A stretch of DNA of 39,802 nucleotides. It comes from Lachnospiraceae bacterium. GTDB lineage: Bacteria; Bacillota; Clostridia; Lachnospirales; Lachnospiraceae. Where the stretch lies: NCBI GenBank assembly GCA_017557525.1, contig JAFYYN010000083.1:1-39802 (forward strand), given 5' to 3'. A model generated the notes under the pieces. It worked only from the letters and a program-made list of their open reading frames with translations, was not told the origin of the DNA and searched no databases. Below are positions 34,266-39,802 of the stretch, piece after piece. How positions within the stretch are numbered: the first letter of the stretch is position 1; the number at the start of each line of letters is the position of its first letter. The position numbers and the translations under genes are program-made.

Positions 34266-34335
34266 GTGTCGTAGGAGTTCTTCCCATTTTTACTTTCGTA
34301 AAACGGGTCCTTTCTTGTAACGTACTGCGACGTAC
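34266..34335. repeat. dispersed hairpin repeat, copy B
   Basis: GTGTCGTAGGAGTTCTTC, then the hairpin TTTTAC-TTTC-GTAAAA, AACGGGTCC and CTGCGACGTAC. It matches copy C (35672-35757) along its length; in copy C the hairpin is TTTTGT-TTC-GCAAAA, so paired positions have changed together. It separates the response regulator from the kinase. Confidence 0.7.
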
Positions 34336-34417
34336 CGTGGCGTACTTTGATCTACCTCAAGTGGAAGGTTACGTAACGTTGGTATTTTCATAATCATTTA
34401 ATAGGAACCAGGAATTT

Positions 34418-35422
34418 ATGTATATATTTAGGAACAAACAATTTTTCAGATTATTTCTCCTGACAGCAATTTTACTGGCAGGGGCAGCTATCGGGGTGTT
34501 TTTCTTTTCTCCTGTAGCATCTGCGATTGTGCTCGCGGCGGGAGTTTTAGTGCTTCTTGTGCTGATAATCGATGCAAGATCAAGATATCAGGCAATGGAA
34601 CGTTTAAGTACCGAACTTGATGAAATCCTCCATGATAATGACAGATTTCTTATCACAGAATGTGAGGAAGGCGAACTGGCCATACTTTCGAGTTCCATCC
34701 GTAAGATGACTCTAAAGCTTAAGGAGCAGGCTTCTAAACTCACTGATGAAAAGAAGGTATTAACCGATGCCATAGCAGATATCTTTCATCAGATGAGAAC
34801 GCCCCTGACATCCATGAGACTTTCCTGCTCCATGCTTTCGGAGGAAGATATACCCTATGAGGAAAGGATCCGCTTTGTGAGAGGCATTAAGAAACAGCTG
34901 GAGCGTATGCAATGGCTGGTTGAAACATTGCTTAAGATGTCAAAGATTGAAGCGGGAACTGTAACTTTCAAAAAAGAACGTCTTGATGTACATGAACTTG
35001 TGCAGAAAGCCTGCGAACCCCTGCTTATTCCACTGGAGTTAAGGGATATCAAGCTAAAGATAGAAACAAATAATGCCGGACTTACCGGTGACATGGACTG
35101 GCTCGCCGAAGCCATCGGTAACATAGTCAAAAACTGTATGGAGCACACTCCCGAGGGTGGGCAGATAACAATAAATTCTGAGGAAAATGCTATCTTTACA
35201 GTGCTTACTGTTGAAGACACCGGTCAGGGCTTTGACAAGAATGATATTGCTCATATCTTTGAGCGTTTCTATAAAGGAAAGAATTCCGGTTCAGAGAGCG
35301 TGGGTATCGGACTTGCGCTTTCACGTACAATCATTACCGGACTTGACGGAACCATCAAAGCTGAGAATGGTAAAAATGGTGGGGCAAGGTTTGAGATACG
35401 TTTCTATAAAAATATAGTTTAA
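34418..35422 (+). CDS. sensor histidine kinase, intramembrane-sensing type
   Basis: 334 residues. Two membrane helices at about 11-29 and 34-51 with only a few residues between, so there is no external sensor domain. HisKA: DIFHQMRTPLTSMRLSCSML with phospho-His124. ATPase: N-box NIVKNCMEHTPEG, G1 VEDTGQGFD, F-box IFERFYKG, G2 SVGIGLALSRTI. Such kinases (BceS/LiaS-like topology) usually sense through a partner membrane protein, often an ABC transporter of antimicrobial peptides; no such gene is adjacent. Pairs with the upstream response regulator. Confidence 0.93.
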   Translation: MYIFRNKQFFRLFLLTAILLAGAAIGVFFFSPVASAIVLAAGVLVLLVLIIDARSRYQAMERLSTELDEILHDNDRFLITECEEGELAILSSSIRKMTLKLKEQASKLTDEKKVLTDAIADIFHQMRTPLTSMRLSCSMLSEEDIPYEERIRFVRGIKKQLERMQWLVETLLKMSKIEAGTVTFKKERLDVHELVQKACEPLLIPLELRDIKLKIETNNAGLTGDMDWLAEAIGNIVKNCMEHTPEGGQITINSEENAIFTVLTVEDTGQGFDKNDIAHIFERFYKGKNSGSESVGIGLALSRTIITGLDGTIKAENGKNGGARFEIRFYKNIV

Positions 35423-35441
35423 TACTCTATATGATATACTC

Positions 35442-35621
35442 ATGGATATTAATGTAGGCACTGTCATAAATATTGGTAATGATATTGATTTTTGTGTTGT
35501 TATCGGTACCAGTGTTGGTAATGGTATTAATATATGTATAGTAAATAAATTATATCTACAGAAATACAGCAAAAAACATACCGGGTTAATAAACTACATT
35601 GACTTTGTCGGGATATTTTGA
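35442..35621 (+). CDS. possible 59-residue repetitive ORF
   Basis: An ATG 20 bases after the kinase stop opens a frame of repeating short units (NVGTVINIGNDIDF, VVIGTSVGNGINIC) of the V/I-x-x-G type. No ribosome site is visible. It may be a fragment of a beta-helix-like repeat protein, or simply an AT-rich tandem-repeat stretch. The rest of the 447-base kinase to GH31 gap holds repeat copy C and the GH31 leader. Confidence 0.2.
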   Translation: MDINVGTVINIGNDIDFCVVIGTSVGNGINICIVNKLYLQKYSKKHTGLINYIDFVGIF

Positions 35622-35671
35622 TATTTTTCAAATATAACAACATTTTATCCGTCTGCTTCGCAGACATCAAT

Positions 35672-35757
35672 ACTCCATTCCGCTCTGCGGAACGGAGCCG
35701 TGTCGTAGGAATTCTTCAAATTTTGTTTCGCAAAACAGGCCCCTTCCTGCGACGTAC
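35672..35757. repeat. dispersed hairpin repeat, copy C
   Basis: CTCC-TTCCGC-TCT-GCGGAA-GGAG hairpin (35673-35697), then TGTCGTAGGAATTCTTC, TTTTGTTTCGCAAAAC, GGCCCCTT and CTGCGACGTAC. A further GTCTGC-TTC-GCAGAC hairpin lies just upstream (35651-35665). Shares words with copies A and B. Confidence 0.7.
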
Positions 35758-35776
35758 AATATACGAGGGAGGAACC

Positions 35777-35795
35777 ATCATGCCGAAGGCATGAT
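35777..35795 (+). promoter_or_regulatory. GH31 leader hairpin overlapping a 4-codon frame
   Basis: ATCATGCC-GAA-GGCATGAT is a perfect stem-loop, enlarged by GGAAC/GTTCC on either side (35771-35806). GGGAGGAACCATC precedes an ATG inside the stem that opens M-P-K-A-stop. It lies 75 bases upstream of the GH31 start. Confidence 0.4.
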
Positions 35796-35869
35796 ATATC
35801 ATGTTCCGACCGACTGGCCGCCGAACGAATGTGAGGGGGCAATACATATTATACGAGGAGGATAACAAC

Positions 35870-37891
35870 ATGACATTTGAAAACCAAAACGGAGCCCTTG
35901 TCTGTTACAAGAGCGGTGAACAGGTAAAAATCGAGCCCTGGGGTGCTGATTCTTTAAGAGTCAGGGCTACCATGCAGACTGAATTTACAGGAAAAGACTG
36001 GGCTCTTACCGAAAAGATTGAAAAAGGAACTGCAGTGATCACCATCGGTGAAGAGGATTTCTGGGTAGGTGACGGAAGCATTTCCAAACAGCCAACAGCC
36101 ACTATTGTTAACGGACGCGTTAAGGCAGTGGTAAATTTCGCAGGAGTCATCTCATTCTATAAAGACGAAAAACTCATATTACGCGAGTATTTCCGTTCAT
36201 ACGGCGGTACTCTTTCAAAGGAGAGCAGATGTCTCAAGGTTGTTAACCGTGAGTGGAAAGGGATTATCGGAGGAAGCGAATATTCTCTTAATGTAAAATT
36301 TGAGAGCAACAAGGGTGAAAAGATTTTCGGCATGGGCCAGTACCAGCAGGAAAACATGGAGCTAAAGGGCTGCGTACTTGAGCTTGCACAGCGCAATTCC
36401 CAGATTTCAGTTCCTTTTGCAGTATCATCTCTCGGATATGGCTTCTTATGGAATAACCCTGCAGTGGGCCGTGTTACCTTTGGAAACAACTATTATGAGT
36501 GGATTGCAAGAGCAACCAAGGAAATGGACTACTGGATTACCGTTGCTGATACTCCCAAGAAGCTGCTTGAAAACTACACCGAAGCTACAGGACATGCAGA
36601 TATGTTCCCCGAGGATCTGATGGGACTTTGGCAGTGCAAGCTTCGTTACAGGACACAGGACGAGGTTTTGGAAGTTGCACGTAAATATAAGGCAGAGGGA
36701 ATTAAGATCGATCAGATCGTTATCGACTTCTTCCACTGGACAGTACAGGGCGACTGGAAATTTGACAAGACATACTGGCCGGATCCCAAGGCTATGGTGG
36801 ACGAGCTCCATTCCATGGGCATCAAGGTTATCGTATCTGTATGGCCCTCTGTTGACAGGAAGAGCGAGAATTTCTATCCTATGATGGAAAAGGGACTTCT
36901 TATAAAGACAGAGCGCGGCGCTGCCCAGACCTATGATTATCAGGGCGACTGCGTGGAAATTGATCCGTTTAATCCTGAGACCAGGAAATTTGTTTGGGAG
37001 AAATGCAAGCAGAATTATTACGATTTCGGTATCGACGCATTCTGGCTTGATAATTCCGAGCCCGATTACGGCGTATACGATTTTGAGAATTACCGTTACT
37101 GCGATGGTCCTGCTCTGGCACTTTCAAATATGTATCCTCAGATGTACAGCAGGGTATTTTATGATGAGATGTCAAAATCAGGAAAGCCTGTAGTCAACCT
37201 GCTCAGATGCGCATGGGCAGGCTCACAGAAATATGGGAATGTGGTTTGGTCAGGTGATGTGCCTTCAACATTCGAAGCCTTCAGAGATCAGCTGCAGTGC
37301 GGTCTTAACATGGGTCTTGCAGGTATTCCCTGGTGGACAACCGACATCGGCGGTTTCATGACTGACGACGTAAATGATCCTGATTTCAGGCAGCTGCTTA
37401 TCCGCTGGTATCAGTTTGCTGTTTATTCGGCAGTTCTCCGTATGCATGGCGACAGAGGTCCTTATAATATCCCGCCTCTTGATACCCGTGACTGGGGTGG
37501 CGGATATCTTCATACAGGCCAGCCTAATGAGCTCTGGAGCTATGGTGAGGATAATTATGCGATCATGAAGAAGTATTATGATATAAGGATTGCTATGCAT
37601 GACTATATCAAGTCGCTTTACCAGGAAGCTCACACAAACGGCTCACCGCTTATCCGTCCTATGTTCTATGAGTTCCCCGATGATGCCAAGTGCTGGGAGC
37701 TCCAGGATCAGTATATGTTTGGCGCTAAGTACCTGGTAGCACCGGTAATGCACCTCAATGAGTTTAAGCGCGATGTATATCTTCCCACAGGCTCTTGGAA
37801 GCTTACCTCAACCGGCGAGGTTTACGAGGGTGGTAAGACCATTAGTGTAGATGCACCTATTGATTATATGCCGGTGTTCGAGAAACTTTAA
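35870..37891 (+). CDS. glycoside hydrolase family 31 alpha-glycosidase
   Basis: 673 residues from ATG 35870 (ACGAGGAGGATAACAAC upstream); the frame opens earlier at 35801 but without a ribosome site. N-terminal beta-sandwich (about 1-240), then the catalytic barrel: IVIDFFHWTVQGDWKFDKTY, IKVIVSVWPSVD, nucleophile in DAFWLDNSEPDYGVYD (Asp of WLD), acid/base in VVWSGDVPSTFEAF, and GIPWWTTDIGGF. No signal peptide, so it acts on imported oligosaccharides. The NSEPD form and WTTDIGGF point to alpha-xylosidase or alpha-glucosidase; specificity cannot be fixed. Not near other sugar genes. Ends at the palindrome terminator 37922-37968. Confidence 0.92.
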   Translation: MTFENQNGALVCYKSGEQVKIEPWGADSLRVRATMQTEFTGKDWALTEKIEKGTAVITIGEEDFWVGDGSISKQPTATIVNGRVKAVVNFAGVISFYKDEKLILREYFRSYGGTLSKESRCLKVVNREWKGIIGGSEYSLNVKFESNKGEKIFGMGQYQQENMELKGCVLELAQRNSQISVPFAVSSLGYGFLWNNPAVGRVTFGNNYYEWIARATKEMDYWITVADTPKKLLENYTEATGHADMFPEDLMGLWQCKLRYRTQDEVLEVARKYKAEGIKIDQIVIDFFHWTVQGDWKFDKTYWPDPKAMVDELHSMGIKVIVSVWPSVDRKSENFYPMMEKGLLIKTERGAAQTYDYQGDCVEIDPFNPETRKFVWEKCKQNYYDFGIDAFWLDNSEPDYGVYDFENYRYCDGPALALSNMYPQMYSRVFYDEMSKSGKPVVNLLRCAWAGSQKYGNVVWSGDVPSTFEAFRDQLQCGLNMGLAGIPWWTTDIGGFMTDDVNDPDFRQLLIRWYQFAVYSAVLRMHGDRGPYNIPPLDTRDWGGGYLHTGQPNELWSYGEDNYAIMKKYYDIRIAMHDYIKSLYQEAHTNGSPLIRPMFYEFPDDAKCWELQDQYMFGAKYLVAPVMHLNEFKRDVYLPTGSWKLTSTGEVYEGGKTISVDAPIDYMPVFEKL

Positions 37892-37921
37892 AAATTCTTA
37901 GAAAGAAGTAATAAATAAAAT

Positions 37922-37968
37922 AGGGATGGTTCTATGACATAAATTATTGTGTCATATAAACCATCCCT
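37922..37968. terminator. diverged palindromic repeat acting as bidirectional terminator
   Basis: AGGGATGGTT and AACCATCCCT enclose TATGACA/TGTCATA. The layout is that of the 11413-11475 element (GGGACGGTTC...GTGACA) with substitutions on both arms that keep pairing. It lies between convergent GH31 and the radical SAM gene. Confidence 0.7.
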
Positions 37969-38014
37969 GTTAATATGTTTGGCTTTCCTTTATAAGATGC
38001 TAACTAACGTATTA

Positions 38015-39160
38015 TCAAAACACTTCATGTTGTATACGATTCCATACATGCTTCTTGTTTGCACTCCACAAGGGTGCAACAAGAAGCTTTTTGTCACCAT
38101 CCCCTGTAAGCCTGTGGATCACTATATCTTCCGGGATTATGGCAACACAGACTTTAAGTAAATCTATGTATTCATCTTCTGAGAGGATATTGAAATTCTG
38201 TATATTTGCATATAAGTCTTTCTTTTTAAATACATCGGATCCAACTGCCAGATTCTTTCCAACTGTCAGGTTCTTCCCAACTATAAGATTCTCGCTATCA
38301 GAAATTTTTTCAAGATATACTTTCTCCAGATCAGTCCCCTTTAATACATGCAGCAGCTGAAGCTTTATCCCGGTGGCACCGGAATCACATACATATCTGA
38401 CAGTTGCGAGCATGTCTTCTTTTGTCTCTCCCGGAAGACCAAGGATCACATGTGTGATAACCTCAATCCCACGTTTTCGCAACTTTCTAACGGCATCATC
38501 ATATACAGAAAGATTATAACCCCTGCGGATATATTGGGCTGTGGTCTCATGGATAGTCTGCAGTCCAAGTTCTATCCAGACAGGTTTTATCTTGTTTACT
38601 TCAAATAACAGGTCAAGGACTTCCTCCGGCAGACAGTCAGGCCTAGTAGCTATGGACAGAGCCACTACATCAGGGTGGTTTATGGCTTCGAGATATTTTT
38701 GTCTTAAATATGGGATATTACAGGATATGTTTTGATGTATTTTGGGTAACCCATCAACTGCAGTATCTGTCACCCCATTGCTACCTGCTGTAAAAGTACT
38801 TGTATTATGATTATCGCAAGTTTGATTGCATTTTTTGAAAGTAACATTAGATGGAATACACTTAGTAGAAGTATCGACAGGAGTACTACAAGGAGGGTAT
38901 GTCCCTGTATATGCCTGGAAATATGCTATATATTTCCCGTCCTTGATCTTACCGGCAACCTTCTGCTTAGCAAGTTCTATCTGCTCTTTGATACTCAAAT
39001 TCGGATTCTGTGCAAACTCTCCGCTTCCACCAGCAGAACAAAAAATGCACCCACGTGTATCAAGAGTCCCGTCCCTGTTTGGGCAGGTAAAACCGCCGTT
39101 AAGTGCCAGTTTATATACTTTACAGCCAAACTGCCGGCGTAGATAATCGTTTAATAACAT
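38015..39160 (-). CDS. YhcC-like radical SAM protein (TIGR01212 type), with inserts
   Basis: 381 residues. The 4Fe-4S site is in FTCPNRDGTLDTRGCIFCSA (Cys26, then CIFC at 38-41), the spacing of the YhcC/Elp3-like family. Later motifs GLQTIHETTAQYIRRGYN, HVILGLPGETKEDM and KLQLLHVLKGTDLE are also typical. The reaction is unknown. Usual length is about 310; residues about 91-148 are a Thr/Ser/Cys-rich insert and 288-314 a second one made of an 18-bp repeat. It begins 6 bases after the LoaP-type gene, so they form one operon. Confidence 0.9.
   Translation of the reverse strand: MLLNDYLRRQFGCKVYKLALNGGFTCPNRDGTLDTRGCIFCSAGGSGEFAQNPNLSIKEQIELAKQKVAGKIKDGKYIAYFQAYTGTYPPCSTPVDTSTKCIPSNVTFKKCNQTCDNHNTSTFTAGSNGVTDTAVDGLPKIHQNISCNIPYLRQKYLEAINHPDVVALSIATRPDCLPEEVLDLLFEVNKIKPVWIELGLQTIHETTAQYIRRGYNLSVYDDAVRKLRKRGIEVITHVILGLPGETKEDMLATVRYVCDSGATGIKLQLLHVLKGTDLEKVYLEKISDSENLIVGKNLTVGKNLAVGSDVFKKKDLYANIQNFNILSEDEYIDLLKVCVAIIPEDIVIHRLTGDGDKKLLVAPLWSANKKHVWNRIQHEVF
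38241..38294 (-). repeat. three tandem 18-bp units inside the radical SAM gene
   Basis: Plus-strand units CCAACTGCCAGATTCTTT, CCAACTGTCAGGTTCTTC and CCAACTATAAGATTCTCG lie head to tail and encode NLIVGK, NLTVGK and NLAVGS. In-frame minisatellite within a low-complexity insert. Confidence 0.9.
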
Positions 39161-39166
39161 GATGTC

Positions 39167-39682
39167 TCACACCTGCTTTCTGATTATCTCAAGTCCCACA
39201 CTTATCATCCTGGGTACCCCCAGCATATCTACCTCAATAAAAGCCTTTCTCCTATGACGGTCTACCTTTCTTATCATAGTCTCCAGACCTTTCAATGGAC
39301 CATCAGTAATAATAACTTTCGTACCTTCTATTATTCCTTCAGATATTTCTACAACCTGTTCTTCCCCGCCTAAGCGAAGCATCAGACTTTCCTCTTCTTT
39401 GGATAAAGGTATCATTACTTCCCCATCCCCAAGTATTTTTGTCATTCCTTCAACTTTTTTAATTAATTTCAGACATTCATTCAGGTTATCTGTCACAATA
39501 AAAATGTAACCGGGAAACAGTATCTTTTTTACCATATCCCAGCTATTACCATATTTCATTCTATTTTTTGCGTAAGGTATTATAATTCTTTCAAAGGCCT
39601 GGGGATAAAGAGCTTTAAGCTTCTCACACTGTAGTTTTGTGCTTTCTTCCTTGCCCGTAAAAACCTGCATTACATACCACAT
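39167..39682 (-). CDS. loaP: LoaP-type NusG-family antiterminator
   Basis: 171 residues; GGAGGGTTT precedes the ATG. NGN domain: MWYVMQVFTGKEESTKLQCE and MVKKILFPGYIFIVTD; a C-terminal KOW segment: IEGTKVIITDGPLKGLETMI followed by RKVDRHRRKAFIEVDMLG. LoaP proteins are specialised NusG paralogues that suppress termination in long biosynthetic operons after binding a leader hairpin. The housekeeping NusG would sit with rplK/rplA, which are absent, supporting a specialised role. Here the only visible target is the radical SAM gene six bases downstream. Confidence 0.85.
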   Translation of the reverse strand: MWYVMQVFTGKEESTKLQCEKLKALYPQAFERIIIPYAKNRMKYGNSWDMVKKILFPGYIFIVTDNLNECLKLIKKVEGMTKILGDGEVMIPLSKEEESLMLRLGGEEQVVEISEGIIEGTKVIITDGPLKGLETMIRKVDRHRRKAFIEVDMLGVPRMISVGLEIIRKQV

Positions 39683-39695
39683 AAACCCTCCAGAC

Positions 39696-39802
39696 GGGGT
39701 CTGACCCCAATGTGGTCAATTTAAGCCCGCAAGCCCTTGAAATTACTGGGCTTTCGGAATTTCAAATTGCTTCTAATTAGCCTTGAAGCCTTGTGCTTCA
39801 AG
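39696..39802 (-). promoter_or_regulatory. structured leader upstream of the LoaP-type gene
   Basis: Contains the palindrome GGGGTC-T-GACCCC (39696-39708, a widespread clostridial repeat word), AAGCCC/GGGCTT near 39723-39754, and CTTGAAGC-ACAAG-GCTTCAAG at the window edge (39782-39802). Possibly a LoaP-recognised leader or the terminator of a gene outside the window. Confidence 0.45.

Noticed and set aside
22840-39160. Inserts in conserved enzymes as inteins or frameshift artefacts
   Set aside because: They are too short and lack intein splice motifs, and the reading frame is maintained on both sides of every insert.
39782-39802. Edge palindrome as a proven terminator
   Set aside because: The sequence beyond the edge is not visible, so neither the gene it would serve nor its T run can be checked.
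1-39802. CRISPR arrays, tRNA or rRNA genes
   Set aside because: No regularly spaced direct repeats and no cloverleaf or rRNA-like stretch was found; the dispersed repeats are palindromic and irregularly spaced.

Overview
The window looks like a chromosomal segment of a motile, anaerobic Lachnospiraceae-type member of the Clostridia (Butyrivibrio, Roseburia or Pseudobutyrivibrio-like). The assignment rests on the flgM-flgN-flgK-flgL-fliW-csrA flagellar block, HydF and a TM1266-type hydrogenase regulator, an Rpn/PD-(D/E)XK transposase remnant, consistent GGAGG ribosome sites and the style of the dispersed intergenic repeats. No rRNA, tRNA or CRISPR array was seen.

Layout. 1-890: wreckage of two mobile elements (IS66 transposase tail, 5'-truncated Rpn-type transposase). 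893-8361, minus strand: late flagellar operon flgM, flgN, two tandem flgK paralogues and flgL, headed by a good sigma-28 promoter, followed by fliW-csrA from its own sigma-A promoter. 8382-13178, minus: hslO, a SAM methyltransferase, a TrmH-type RNA methyltransferase, pgi and trxA. 13399-19376, minus: the familiar Firmicutes rho-rpmE-DUF1385-prmC-prfA block. 19487-19762: an isolated ComFB-family gene. 19990-28891, minus: the most unusual region, a TM1266-type regulator, FecC/FecD-like permease, ABC ATPase, NifH-like reductase, two NifD/NifK-like subunits, a substrate-binding lipoprotein and HydF. 29083-29285: a compact promoter-mini-ORF-terminator unit. 29336-29934: hicAB toxin-antitoxin. 30153-31451, plus: rmuC under an apparent LexA-controlled promoter. 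31589-32416, minus: DegV. 32782-37891, plus: metallophosphoesterase, response regulator, histidine kinase and GH31 glycosidase. 38015-39682, minus: a LoaP-type antiterminator followed at once by a YhcC-like radical SAM protein.

Two themes stand out. First, the operon at 19990-28891 couples an iron-chelate/tetrapyrrole-type importer to a complete ATP-dependent nitrogenase-like reductase lacking the FeMo-cofactor ligands of true nitrogenase, bracketed by two hydrogenase-maturation-associated genes. The simplest reading is import of a ligand followed by low-potential reduction inside the cell; the substrate is unknown. Second, many otherwise conserved enzymes here (HslO, both methyltransferases, PrmC, DUF1385, HydF, both NifDK-like subunits, the radical SAM protein) carry in-frame, Asn/Ser/Thr/Lys/Glu-rich inserts of about 25 to 145 residues in surface-loop positions, while others (Pgi, TrxA, RF1, L31, CsrA, FliW, DegV) do not. 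One insert still shows an 18-bp tandem repeat, which points to repeat expansion.

Intergenic DNA is also rich in structure: a palindromic GGGACGGTTC/GTGACAGG family, a second hairpin family at three sites with compensatory changes, and two large imperfect hairpin elements (3363-3548 and 22508-22756) lying inside operons.
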